NCBI RefSeq assembly: GCF_001540865.1
Contig: NC_033627.1
Location: 10,145,267-10,209,266 of the forward strand
DNA: 64,000 nucleotides
Origin: Ananas comosus
Taxonomy: Eukaryota; Streptophyta; Magnoliopsida; Poales; Bromeliaceae
Direction of reading: 5' to 3'
The position numbers were made by a program, and so were the translations under genes. The notes under the pieces were generated by a model that saw nothing but the letters and a program-made list of their open reading frames with translations, was not told where the DNA came from and did not search any database. Shown in pieces: positions 21,446 to 33,035 of the stretch (position 1 is its first letter; the number at the start of each line of letters is the position of its first letter).

Positions 21446-23626
21446 TGTCACGACCCGGATATCACGTTCCCCGGGCACGCCGACAGATCCGCCGTATACA
21501 AAGGAATTTTCCCTGTATACGAAGCATCAAAGAACCTGTAGAAAAACGATACTACAAACAGTAGCATAGAGCCGCTCAAAAACTAAATAACTGAGTTTCA
21601 TATACATAGCTAGAATCCAAAATACAAGGCTACTCGCACTGGCGAGTTAAACAACTATGTACATAAACTCCAAAACAACAACTACCTGCAGTAGGGAAAA
21701 GCCTCTAGCTCTGACTGTCGGGTAGGGCTCTAGCTTACAACGCCCTTGCCTCGATCCTGGTCGGCGGAAGATGCAGCAGCCGGCACCTGTGGCTCTGCAA
21801 AACATAAGTAACAACTGGGCGTGAGAACTACTGTAAAAACAAGTAGTTCTCAGTGGGTACCGCCCAAAACAACATCGGTCACCCACTAAGTCTACAGAAG
21901 GGAGCAAGGATAGTAGGAAAAGCAGGAAGTATACTTTACTGCTATCATCCACTACACTATCATGCTCTACACTAACCAACTGTAGGAAATGTCAAGTCTG
22001 ACCCAATCCAAATCGGGACTGTAAGCATACCCGTCCCCGGGACTGTGAATACACCCGTCCCTGCCCCATTGCGACTATCGGGCTCTATCCACTCTAACTG
22101 GTCCGTGGAGAGCAAGTCCAACCGGCATGAGCGACACCAACGCAAAAGCACAAGCCTGACTCCGGAGTGGCACTCGTGGGCGCTACCCAACCGAGTATGC
22201 AGCGTATCTCTGTCGAGTTCAATCAGGCTCCAACTAGCCAAAGTCAAGTAATCGACTCAAACTGGTCTAACAACCAACAGGTAACGTGCCCTCGGCACAA
22301 TCTGACACCAAAAAGGCGATACGGGTCCACCGTCAACTCTGACGGCACCCAACAGTCCGAAACGACCTGAACGACCCTGTAAAAATCCACTCGGCGAACC
22401 AGCACGAGTGTAAATACATTCTAAACTACCTGGAGTACTCGTCTCGAAGAAACTGCGACAGTACAATTTTCTAACGGCTCCTAGAGCTAAATCAGGTAGT
22501 TAAAACTGGTGACAGGTCCAAATCGCAGGTTTTCTCCTAATTCAATTTCCAAGTCCAACATGTATAATCTATTTACTTGATAAAATATGCTCGAAAATTC
22601 AGATTTTACATTCTAACAATAATCCATGAATTTGAGCTAACAACTATTGTAGAAATCACGATTTATACATGTCGACTAATAAACACTTAGGAGTAAAGCC
22701 GATGTAACCCACCTAAAATGCTAATCCCTGGCAGCGAAGGACTCCCCCTGGTGTAGAGCAACCTGCTGGATCACCCGGAACCCGCCGAATACAGAAATCG
22801 CCTAAGCCCGAGCTCTACGCAACAAAATTCACCAATTCAGTCCAGAAATCGCAGCAGAGAAGGGAAGGGTTTCGACCAAGCTAACCTTCACCAAAATTTG
22901 CAAGTAAGGGCTTCGTGGATTTCTCTCGAAGTCCTGAATCCAACGAGCCAAGTCTCGTCGCAAATCGATGCTCCTACGTCGAGAACGAACCAAAATACCA
23001 ACGGTCGACGTCGAAAAACAGCAAAACGGCATATAAGCCCAAATCTGATGATACTCGAAATATACGCAGCAATTCTACGGAACACTTACTTCGCAGACCC
23101 TCAAGAGTCGGCGCGACGTCGAGGACGACGGAAATCTACGCTCGCCCGAGCTCCTCACAGCACCACGACGACGAAGCATGCGCCCGAACGGCTACGCGGC
23201 AACACGTCGGCGACGAAACTCCACCCGAGTTCCACCTTGCTCACAACCGGATGGAAGAGTGGGAGAGGTGGAGAAATGCTGCTAGAAGACCCTTCCCTCA
23301 GCCTCTCTACACGTATATGAAGGAGTGGGGGAGAGGGTGACAACAACGAGGTGAGGAAATTCCCAAAAAGTCCCTCACCTACCCCCTTGTACCGGTACAC
23401 GGGCTCCTGTACCGGTACAAGAGCCAACCCGAGAGCAGTTGAGCTATTTCGCGCTGGTTGTACCGGTACAGCCACTAAGCTTGTACCGGTACAGCAAGCA
23501 GAGAATGCTGCTGTTTTGCAGAATTCTTCGCGATAAGCGGCCCTCGCGTCGCACGGAGTCCGTTTTACGTCTATTTGACGCCAACGCGACTCGGACTTGT
23601 CCCGACACTCTCCAGAGCTGTCGACA
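21446..23626 (-). mobile_element. LTR F (about 2.18 kb), solo or orphan gypsy LTR
   Basis: The left end TGTCACGACCCGG is the 3' end of an LTR in minus orientation, as in LTRs A, B and C. The right end ...GCTGTCGACA would be its decayed 5' end. No matching target duplication is visible (TAACA on the left, ATGAT on the right), so the right boundary is tentative. It carries a perfect stem-loop (21823-21851), an AG/GC-bounded 45-nt segment (21750-21794), a TATA candidate (23313-23320) and four perfect TGTACCGGTACA palindromes. Confidence 0.72.
23388..23493 (-). promoter_or_regulatory. TGTACCGGTACA palindrome array of LTR F
   Basis: Four perfect 12-bp palindromes at 23388-23399, 23408-23419, 23459-23470 and 23482-23493 are arranged as two close pairs. 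The core ACCGGT is the same as in the other LTRs, but the flanks are TGT/ACA instead of GGG/CCC. A TATA candidate follows about 68 bp downstream in the LTR sense. Confidence 0.75.
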
Positions 23627-23777
23627 ATGATTCAATTTAAGCCTTCATCCTAAATGTACGTGTTAGTATAGACCTAAATATTTTTAAATTAGACTCCAAT
23701 TTAATATCTCAAAGTCTAGTGTAATTAAGCCCTATGCTTATATGTTATGTGAGATCCCTGGTGTTCTGCTGTGGAGC
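23627..23777. other. Short AT-rich flank before a gap
   Basis: Nothing recognisable. Confidence 0.3.
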
Positions 23778-23802
23778 NNNNNNNNNNNNNNNNNNNNNNN
23801 NN
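23778..23802. other. Assembly gap (25 N)
   Basis: Undetermined bases. Confidence 1.
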
Positions 23803-24156
23803 CTACTATGCCTATAAGAGCACATCAGTCTTGCTTACGCATATAGCATAGTAACCCTGCTTGTCTGCTCTCTCTCTCCTCTCTCTCTCTCTTCTTATAT
23901 TATATATATATATTATTTTATCTTTTTTTCTTCTTATTCGTAAGCCCAGTACGTAGGAATTAAGAAAGGGGATTTTCTCACGCTGAGGAGATCAAATAAA
24001 ATAATAATTTAGGGACTTAATTAATTTTTTCATATTAGTCTCATACCATTTCTTTTTACTTAATATATAGTAGATAATGGATATATAATTATGTATAGTA
24101 TGGTATTTTTAACCGTATACATATAATATATATATGTCTTCAATTTGAGCATGCAG

Positions 24157-24301
24157 CATGAGAAGCATAAGGCAAAGAAGGACCCGAGCACGCGCACACA
24201 CACAAGCTCGAGGCAGGAGATCGCCGCGCACGGTGCGGTCGGCGCCGCGGGTTCGCTTTTCATGAGCACCATGAAAAAAAAGATGCACAGCAAGCCACCA
24301 G
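24157..24301 (+). pseudogene. ASR (ABA/WDS domain) exon 2 pseudogene
   Basis: After an acceptor-like GAGCATGCAG the sequence reads HEKHKAKKDP. After a one-base deletion it reads EHAHTHKLE, and after further frame changes [14 protein letters not shown]. This is the second exon of a plant ASR protein, a small histidine-rich, zinc- and DNA-binding stress protein. At least two or three frameshifts make it non-functional. It is on the plus strand, opposite to the other ASR pieces at 32083-32235 and 38307-38456, and no first exon is visible upstream before the gap. Confidence 0.78.
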
Positions 24302-27300
24302 AATTATGAGTGATCGAAAAGGAGTTCGACGTACGTACGTGCATGTTTCATGATGCATGCATGCACGCACGTCGCATGGATTTTGCACGCTCCCTAGTGA
24401 TGAATAAATAATGTATTGTGTTTAGGTTAATATGTGTTAGGTCACTTTAATTAGTTTCCATCTTTATCTTTTCTAGTTAATAAAAACCTTTTATTTTTGG
24501 ATATTTTTTAGTGGGTCGCATTATATATAACAAATTATGTTTCTGGTTGTGTTTGTTGAGAAGAGAGAGAGAGAAAGAAAAAGAAAATGAGGAGGTGAGG
24601 TGTGTGTTATAATTAATTTTGTTACTGCTTAATTTTAATCTTATTTAATCGTATTTTGTGCCTCATCTTTTGCATTTGATGAGTTCTAATATTTTGCTTT
24701 AAGTTAAATTTCTTTTCTTTTTTAGAAAAAGTTAAATTTTCTTTAAAGAAAAGATTTTTAGGCTATTAAATAGACTTTCCACACCTGTGTTGAATATTGA
24801 TATTTTCGTTTTATGACCTTTTATATGTCTAAAATTCATTTATAGCAATTTCGATTGAGGTGATTTTTATTTTTATTTTTTAATATGTCTAAAGGTGAAA
24901 GAGTTGAATCTAATTAGGGGTGAGCACTATTTCGAGTAAATTAAATTGAATTAATGTTTGTTCTATTTTAAAATGAAAAAAATAAACAAACAACATTGAT
25001 ATATATATATAGCTGATATTTTAATGATTTAACATATATATTAGTCTTAAATTAAAAAAATATGTAACAAATAGTAAATAATAACCACAACTAATTAGAG
25101 GCTTTAATTATTCTACCTTTTAGATTAAAGATTTTTCATATTACATTATCATATTATATATTTAAATCAAAAAAAATATTATTGAAGCCAAATAAACCTA
25201 ACCGATGCTCACCTCTAGATCTATATAGATTTATCTATGTGGCCTAGCTATAATATCTTTTTAATTAAATACCACAACTTTTTTCGTGCACAACAATTAA
25301 AATAAAATTTTAAATTAAAGCTTCTATTTCGCTCTACAAAACCAATAATACTCTTTACTCTTTTGCTGAAACGAAACATTAAGATCTTTTATTTAGTGTG
25401 AAATGGTCTAATACTACTTCTCTGTTAGATGTGACTCGAATTGATAATCGACTCAAGTTTGGGTTTTCGATTGTCGACAGTTTCACGGTACGACCAAATT
25501 GAAAAAAATTTGTGAAGAAAAATAAATGTCTGTGGGTGGGTAGGCAGAGGCTTGGCTCTGTTAAGAGTTTCCTCTATGTTTTGCCCTAGGAGTGCGTGAG
25601 ATTTGGTCGCGTTGTATAATCTGAACATTGTATATCCACTTTTGTTTTGATAGTGAAGTTCTCTCCTCCTCGCCCCTGAATTTTTTTCTGCCCAAAAAAT
25701 TTCCACGTAAGATTTTGCTTATTCTCTTTTTGTTTTATTGTGGTTTGTTATTTTAGGGTGGTTCGCATTTGTTTCACGTATTGTGCGATTTGCGTAACAT
25801 TTCTCGAAAGGATATAAATTGCTTCGCGATAAAACACAACACTCTTTAATTTTACTGAAGCACAAATAATCAGCTAGTTATTGAATAGGGTCAGCGACGG
25901 CAATAGTCTCAGGTTCATTTTTATTTTTTCAAGTGTCATATTTCCTCATTCTCAAATGCGAAAGCGCCCTCGATTATTACCTATGATTTTTATTTTTTGT
26001 CTTTTCTTTTATTCTCTTCATTATTGCATATGCATAGATGATTAAGACTTCGTATTGATCCAGAGAGATTGCTTACGTGCATGCTGAGAAAATACTGACT
26101 AGAAAAATATTGGCTTTTTCGTAAGCGAATTTATATTCTACATATGTGATGAGTTGGTTATAGATTATTTTCTGTAGTTTTTCCGGAACGCTTGTAATAT
26201 AGCAGTATTTGCTGATCTTTTTACCTATATTCCATTTTATCTAATGGTTAGGTAATACCAAATAAGCGCTAAGTATTACTAATACTATAATTAATTTCAA
26301 GGTTTGCTATGACCTCCGTACCTTTTAAGTGTTTGATAATTATGAAAGCATATTCTTATATAGCGATCAATTGTTAAAATTGATTTTCTATTATATTGAA
26401 ACTATATTTAATACCTAAATTGTATATTTTGACTTTATTTGCTTGATAGAACTATAATTAAAAATGAAATTGTTGAATTAAAAATATTCTAAAAGTGATA
26501 GAAGACTTAACTTTTCAGATCGAGAAACGATCTTGCTTGTGATGATAAATAGATGTTTTATTAAAAATTTCACAAATTTGGATTGTTTTACACCTTATTA
26601 AATTTATAAACATGTCACTTTAATCCTTAAAATGTCATTTTTTTGAAGTCCTTTGTCACTTGACAAAAAATATGTCGAAAAAATTATAAATTTGGTTTCT
26701 TCTAAATATTTCTGAATAGCGTAAATTACTTTCTAACAGAGAAGTATCATCAAATCAGAATTATATTATTGAAAATAACTGAAGTACGGAAGTCTCCATA
26801 TTTCAAAACAACATAAAGTCGTACTCCTAATCTACGCGGCTGTTTTACGAAACCCAGTATTTACTTTAAATCAAGCTGCTAAGTTAGTGTTGTTTTTATT
26901 TCTTTAAGGGAAATATTTTATTCAAAATCACCCAATCACATTGCGAGTGCTGATCAATTTTTTCCTCTTTGTTTTTGGTGATTTATAAAATATGAAAGTC
27001 GAAATGTGCATTAATCCTTAGCTCCAAAGAACTTAATTAATTAAAATATACGATACTTTGTGCTCATTTGTATTAGCAGTCCAAAGGATTAAAACAACTG
27101 GTGAGGGGGAGTTCCACAAAGTTAACAAAGGCGCCGTGTCTTTTACTTAAACAAATTTTTGTCTTTCGTCAATAGCCTTTTTACATGAGAAAAAAAATTT
27201 ATATATAGCTAGACATAGAAGTAGCTTCCGGTTATAAAAATTAAGCCTACGAAACTTTAACTTGAAATTGTTGCTTGAATTACTTGTTGCCGAAGATTCC

Positions 27301-27475
27301 TCAAAAGATTTTTAATTAGTTAAAGAACTTCTAATGTTTATTAAACAACTCATTTCAAACAAACACTTCTGCAATCCGACCCGAGCGAAACAATTAATAA
27401 CGGAACTTTCATAGGTTATTATGTGGATTTGAATTAAATGGTTTAGAGAATACTAACGCTAGGAATCGTGCGGAC
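24302..27475. other. No gene recognised (AT-rich intergenic DNA)
   Basis: A 3.2-kb stretch with long AT tracts. The 93-codon minus frame at 25425-25706 has no recognisable motif. CACGTACGTGCATG-like short palindromes occur at 24331-24370. Confidence 0.4.
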
Positions 27476-28199
27476 TGTAAGGACTGAAATTTTGAAAATT
27501 TTTGACAGTGTAACTAACTCTCTGTTGACGATGTTTATTGTGTGTAATTTAATTACAATAAGCACTTCTTCAAGATTTCAGGAGAAACTGAGCTAAAACG
27601 GGAAGTTACGCCGATTATTGAGTTTTCACTTAAGTGAATAGTACTCCGATTTTCCTGGAGAGAAGCACGGAGTGAGTTGGCTTCTGCGTGCGTATCGGAC
27701 TCTGTTCTATATCAGTCCAATAGCTCGTTTCGATCGGTTCAGCTATTCTAGGAACTACTTGCGCGGCTGACGATTTGAGTTTGATGCACGAATTTCGAGA
27801 AATCCGAAAAATACGTGTTTTATATGTATTTATGTGTTATTCCTTCTATTGGAAGAAGTTTGCGATTTTGTCGTGAATCAGTTGGTCGATTCGTGGTGAA
27901 ACAAAATCGTAGCTTTTCTGTCTCGAGGTGCTGACGCACTGGTGCATCCTTCGGCCCAAAGTCTGACGGACGGATCTGCGAGATACGCACGTGACGAGAG
28001 GAGGTCGTGTTGGAAAATGGGTAAATTTCGCAAAAAGTGCCGATATTTTAGGCTGCGTTTTTTCGCGTTGAATTTGTTTAGTGAGGGTGTATTCCGTTGC
28101 TCATTATTTCACGCGTGTGAAGGGCTGGGATTAGAAATATTCTCTATTAGAGGGCTACAATTGCTTTATTGCCACATATTATATATGTGTTGTTGGAAC

Positions 28200-29000
28200 T
28201 AGGGCTTCGTTGTGGAAACCCTAACCCTAGCCCTCCTGTGCCACCAACCGCCCTAGGAGGCCCCCTGCCTACGCGCTCGTGCTTGGCACCCGGCGGCTCG
28301 GCGGCCGCCCGCCGCGCGGAAAAGGCTTCCCCAAGCTCAACCTTGCCTCCTCTTCCCTCCAACCTTGCCGAGGAAGTTCCAAGCACCTCCTGACCGGCCA
28401 GGCCGCGGTGAGGTGGCCCCGACCAGGCACCCCCGCCGACACCGTCACCGTCCGCACCCCACCGTCGCGTGCGCCGCCGGGTAGCCGCCGTAGCCTCCTG
28501 CGGCCCCAGGGACACCACCCAGGCCGAAGCTGTGGTGGTCGGGTGTTTGACCCTGCCGCCGTTTCCGACGGCCGCGGAGGTCTCCGCCGACGGTTCCGGC
28601 GACCACTCTGGCCGCGACCCGGCCACCTCGAGGGCCGCCCCCGCAGGACCCCTGTCCGCCGGCCCTGTGTGCTGTAGGGGCCGAACGCGGGGCCCGCCTT
28701 CACTCCCGGGCATCGCCGCACCCGCCCGACGCAAGCTCGGCCACCCCTCGACCCCTGGCATCTCCCCGACCGCCCCGAACCTGCCCCGGCCCCGCCGCTC
28801 CGCCGCCGGCAATTGTGCGAACACACCAACCGCAAAGGAGTTGTCGGGTCCGTACGCCGCCGCCGCACCTCGGCCGCCCTGCCGCCGCCTGGCGTGGAGT
28901 GCCCCCGGAGCACCGCCATCTGGTGCCCACCCATCCCGCCGGACCGCCCGCCGGAATACCGCGCGCGGCAACCTAAGCTCCCCCCTCACTGTGGAGTGAT
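28200..29000. other. GC-rich island inside LTR-like block J
   Basis: About 70% GC between AT-rich flanks. Overlapping long open frames exist on both strands (for example 28147-29016 minus), but they are Pro/Arg/Gly/Ala-rich without any motif, as expected from base composition. It might be captured gene or leader sequence. I do not call a gene. Confidence 0.5.
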
Positions 29001-29068
29001 CCTTTATGCAGCGCACTGTTTCCCTTTCCCGGCTAACTATTCCGGCAATCCGAATGGTCTTTTGACTC

Positions 29069-29121
29069 CGGAAGTGAGCACGATGCTCCTTAGTCGCTGC
29101 TGAACATCGTGCTCACTTCCG
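29069..29121. repeat. Perfect hairpin with 17-bp arms
   Basis: CGGAAGTGAGCACGATG (29069-29085) and its exact inverse (29105-29121) flank a 19-nt loop. It lies just past the GC-rich island. Confidence 0.85.
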
Positions 29122-30394
29122 TCGAGCCCTGCGATGGCCTTGTTGCTTGGCCAACCGCCGATCCCTGCCAGTGCGCCGGCTGCTTCGCTGACCTTCGCGT
29201 GCTTGATACGCGCACAGCAGTCGCCGAATGTGCTCGAATGGTGGCATCGGTCTCCCGCACGCTGAAACCTATCAGCGGGTGCGACGTTACCGCGAACCTC
29301 GTATCGCAAGATCGGGCCATAAAACTGCCGGAAATCGCCCATAAAATGATAGAATTTTAGGGTTCATGTTATGCCTTTCCTTCTTAATAACTCAACTCGG
29401 TCGCTGTGGACAGCTGGTAATGCTGAGGGTAACCTCGTGGACTAATCGTCCAAGGCCCCAAGCCACTGCGGACGATCGAAAAGCCTTTGTTTGCGGCGTT
29501 TACGGCGAAATTCGTCGACGGAACGCGATCTTAGTTCGGTTTTTATCCGACGGTGCCTCGGGATCGAGTTGCAGATTCGCTAAGGCCTTGCTTTGGCCAG
29601 GTCACCCGTGTCGTTTCGAGGCGTTCAGAAATGACGGGTGAGCGACTGGTGCGGTCCGGTCAAAAACGCACTTTCGGCGAACCCGGTTCGAGACGTTTCA
29701 GTTCAACGATGTTTGTTCCGAGGCGATTGTGTGCGTGTTTGCTGATGTGCGTTATATAGAGCTACTAGTGCCAGTGTTGACTCCCAGTGGAGTTGGGAGT
29801 CCGGCGACAGTTAGTGGGGCCCGGCGGAGTCCTCGGTGAGATTTTCGGACTTCCGGCGAGTTCCGGTATCGTTTTGGGAAACGATCTCGTTGGATTGTTT
29901 TGTGGGTTATGCTTTTAGGTTTCTTCAGCTGTGGGTAACATTAACCCAGTTGGACCTATCCTTAGGTCCGGTGACGTTCTTTGCAGTCAGGAGACTATCT
30001 TAGGCGCGACAGTTGTACAGTGGTACATCGATCCGACTCCTCGGTACAGTGGCTGCCGCCTGGGACGTTTCCTTTACCTTGTTGTTTTATATCTTTACCA
30101 TATATATGTTACCTTGCACCCATACTGTTTATCTTATTACTCTATTAGTTGTTGCCAAGTGTTAGTATCATGTGTTAGGAGCTAGAGTAGACTTTATCTG
30201 TATATGCATCTTTGCTGACCTGGTTGTGGTTTCTTGACTTCGTATCAGTGACCTGTACCGTTGGTTGTTCTTTTGACTTTCTGTTGTCCGATGGACCGTT
30301 GAGTCGGTGTACCCAGAGGGTCGGCATTCGCCGGCTAGTAGCCGACGATAGTTCAATATCTTATACTTGTTGACATTGTTGTTCAGTTTCATAT

Positions 30395-30612
30395 CCTGTA
30401 TTGGTACCTGGTTGGTCGAGTTTATACCCTATACCTACGACCTGCGTTTAGGTCGAGTTCTTCGCTGTCATATCTAGAGACCTTGTTGGTCAGTTCCTTC
30501 CCCCTATACTTGTGACCGTGTTGGTCGAGTTTCATATCCGTACTGATAGATGACCTGGCCGTGGTTCGAGTTTTCAACCTTATACTTACGACCTGGTTGG
30601 TCGATGTTTAAT
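30395..30612 (+). repeat. Diverged ~55-bp tandem repeats ('ACCTGGTTGGTCGAGTTT')
   Basis: About five imperfect copies of a unit containing ATACTTACGACCTGGTTGG and TCGAGTTT. They lie in the body of LTR-like block J. Confidence 0.65.
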
Positions 30613-31622
30613 TGACTGACCCATGCGGTCGATGGGCCTCTAGGGGGGCAGGCATTGTCGCGTGTTGCGACGGTGATCATTTGAGCATATTGCCATTGAT
30701 TGCCCATACTCGTCGCATTCACGAACACTGTGCGGTTGATCCACCGCCAAGGAGTGTCTTTTCACGCGAAGTGTCGTTGAATGGTGACAACCCGTGAGCC
30801 CTAGAGGCGTTTATATGCATGTTAGGCGCAGTGGTACTGTCGGAGAGGTGTTGCGGTGCGGACCTCCAGGGCATTTGGCTTGAGGTCTTGCTGGTGCTGA
30901 CCAAGAGAGCATTGGTTCAGAATTGGGTACTTTTGGACTTCTTGACCGGTTGACGCATATGTTTATAGTAGCAGTCATTGCATGGCATTACTTACAGTTA
31001 CTTACTTTATAGTCTGTCTTGCCTGCTATAGTAGATCTTCATGTATGCTTTTCAGTTGCTTACGAGCTAGCTGGTAGCCTGTTTATTTCAGGTCTAGTTC
31101 TTACTTTCTTTCAGTTTATTGCTACTGTATCGGTATATCTGCTCTTTACCTTACTATAAGTTTGACTACTATTTTCACTGACCCTTGTGTTAATTTAGCT
31201 CTTCTGATCCGCGGTGAGTACTCTCGCTTCATTCGCTTGCGGTACCACTGGCAGGAGACATGTTTACATTTTCTCACTCCCCCATTTTCCAGGTATCGGG
31301 GCGGTAAAACCTGGACAGACGTGAGGTCGTGTTTACGGTCGATCAGAGCTTCCGACCCAGGTTATTTCGTATCGTTATTACCGCTTATTGTTTCAGTTGA
31401 TTATAGCTTAGATGTTATATGGCTCAGTATCTTTATTACATTTGAAAATATGGATTTTCTGTAAATGTAATAAACGGTATTTTGGATTTGCTAAAATAAA
31501 AGCTTTCTTACCCCTCGTTCCTCATCACTTTGATCTGCGACTGCTGCCAGACGAAACGCCTAATCTTCCGTTTATTCAGGAGAATCAACGGAGTATTAGA
31601 CAGATGTGATAGCGCGGCAACA

Positions 31623-31996
31623 GTTTTCAAAGATTTCTTCTGTGGATTTTGCATTTAGTATTTTTCATAAACCTCGTTTCTGTGTTGGAAACATTTAACT
31701 GATAGAATGTGGATTTATGTTTAAATATCGAATATATAAATGTAACTTTGTGATGTTGAAGGTGTATGAACATATAATTGTTGTATTGTATGTTCATTTT
31801 GGTCGTGTTACCTGGTACTTCTTTGTCTGGGCTGCGCAGCCGATGTAAGCGTGCAATATAATCTATGCTTGCGGAGACTCTGTCCGTGTGAACTAGTGGA
31901 GGTTTCCCTGCGCAATAATTTTCCTCTTCAATTCTCTCTTTTTTTTTTTTTTTCCCTTTCTATTTCTTGTTTTATGGTGGGATTTTGGATCACTTG

Positions 31997-32037
<41 letters not shown>

Positions 32038-32082
32038 TGGAATATATAATTGTGCTCTTGCGTGCTAAGATCCTCGAATTAC
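31623..32082 (-). other. Intron remnant downstream of ASR exon 1, with (TA)n at 31998-32034
   Basis: From the ASR exon 1 donor, non-coding sequence runs to the edge of LTR-like block J. No acceptor followed by ASR exon 2 sequence is seen, so the intron has lost its 3' side here. Confidence 0.5.
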
Positions 32083-32235
32083 CAAGGCGAAGGCACCGGC
32101 GGCGAGGGCACCAAACTCGCCAAGATGCTCCTTGTGCTTGTGCTCCTTCTCTTCCTTTTCATAGTCAACCTCAGATGAATCCTCCTCCTTGTGTTGGAAC
32201 AAGTGGAAGTGGTGCTTCTCTTTCTCCTGAGCCAT
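32083..32235 (-). CDS. ASR (abscisic acid, stress, ripening) protein, exon 1 only
   Basis: ASR proteins are about 100-residue, His/Lys/Glu-rich stress proteins that bind zinc and DNA and act as chaperones. This exon is intact: 51 codons from ATG, with the N-terminal histidine-rich zinc-binding segment (MAQEKEKHHFHLFQHKEED) and the conserved EVDYEKEEK and HLGEFGALAAGAFAL blocks. It ends in a phase-0 donor TTG/GTAATT, the usual place of the single ASR intron. A TATA box lies 110 bp upstream. The second exon does not follow: the next 460 bp are intron and then LTR-like block J begins. Functional status is therefore doubtful unless exon 2 lies elsewhere or the assembly is wrong. Confidence 0.85.
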
Positions 32236-32340
32236 TGTTAACTAAATGTACAAGAACAAGTAACTAAACAGAGTTTTCTTATGAGATGTTTGTTAATGGA
32301 GAGAATATGTATATAGATGATGTTGAGAGTATAGGAACAA

Positions 32341-32358
32341 CCTCCTATATATAGGAGG
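32341..32358 (-). promoter_or_regulatory. TATA box of ASR exon 1, inside a perfect 18-bp palindrome
   Basis: CCTCCTATATATAGGAGG is fully palindromic and contains CTATATATAG. Its position 110 bp from the ATG suits a start site near 32315 and an ~80-nt leader. Confidence 0.65.
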
Positions 32359-32507
32359 GAGAGGAAGGGTTGAAATTACCTGGATGCCCTTGGCACTGCT
32401 GTGAGATTCTTCAGCACATGTTAGTTGACCATGTGAGGGGTAGTTTGGGTATTTAACATTGTATCAATATTTTACCATATTATTTAAAAAATATTTGCTG
32501 TTATTCT
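32359..32507 (-). promoter_or_regulatory. Proximal promoter region of the ASR exon 1 copy
   Basis: Only about 150 bp separate the TATA box from the CACTA MITE at 32508. I see no convincing ABRE (ACGTG) core in this short stretch. Anything further upstream now lies beyond the MITE. Confidence 0.4.
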
Positions 32508-33032
32508 CACTACAATAAAAACGGTCTATAGCGACACTTTTAAATATCGGCATAGGTCAAAAAAGTGCTGCTGGCTAAATTTACCGACACTTTTGAAAAG
32601 TGTTGCTATATGTAGGGTCGCTAGATATATAGTGACAGTTAAAGAGTGTTGCTATAATCTAAAAGAGTGCTGCTAATTTACCAACATTTATTTAAACATC
32701 TAGCAACCGCTGGAACTCTACCTCGTTGGCTACGGTGGCAGAGCAGGACGAGAGAAAATGATCTTCATTTAGGATTTCAGTCGATTGAGTGACGGGAGAA
32801 GGGAAAATGATAATCGATTTTTCTTTTCTTTTTCTTTTCTTTTTCTTTTCTGTTTGTAATCGGGCCGAATGGGCTAAGTGGAGTGGGTTGAGTAGAGTAC
32901 CCTTTTATTTTTAGTTGGATTGGACATTATATTTAGGCATTAATAGGATTTTTTTTAAGTTTTGGCATAAATGTGACACTTATACAAAAGTGTCCCAAAC
33001 ATGTGTCGCTATAACCTAAATCTGTTGTAGTG
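32508..33032 (+). mobile_element. CACTA (En/Spm-type) MITE, complete copy, 525 bp
   Basis: The ends are CACTACAA and TTGTAGTG with a 3-bp target duplication TCT (32505-32507 and 33033-33035), diagnostic of the CACTA superfamily. Short subterminal repeats (GTGTCGCTATA, AAAAGTGT) occur at both ends. There is no transposase. It is inserted in the 5' region of the ASR exon 1 copy. A second copy of the same family is at 38520-38801. Confidence 0.88.
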
Positions 33033-33035
33033 TCT

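Larger units (their letters stand above)
27476..31622 (+). mobile_element. Large LTR-like block J (about 4.1 kb)
   Basis: The block starts TGTAAGGACTGAAATTTT and may end GCGCGGCAACA, with the TG...CA form of the other LTRs. A 5-bp target duplication is not visible, so the boundaries are tentative. It has a leader-like 'CCCTAACCCTAGCCC' segment, a GC-rich island, diverged tandem repeats and, near its 3' end, CCACTGG...TTCTCAC followed by TTTTCCAG and a 33-nt segment (31293-31325). That is the same module found near the 3' ends of the shorter gypsy LTRs. I infer a long LTR of another chromovirus family, solo or truncated. Confidence 0.55.

Noticed and set aside
22898..23340. Overlapping 140-codon plus frames in LTR F
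   Set aside because: Located in the LTR leader/promoter side, low complexity, no motif, and in the opposite sense to the LTR.
24325..24370. Clustered GTACGTACGTGCATG and GCATGCATGC palindromes as a regulatory site
   Set aside because: Simple alternating purine-pyrimidine sequence next to a pseudogene; no way to assign a function.
28147..29016. 289-codon minus frame and overlapping plus frames in the GC-rich island
   Set aside because: Open on both strands because of GC composition. Residues are dominated by Gly, Arg, Pro and Ala, with no domain or splice support.
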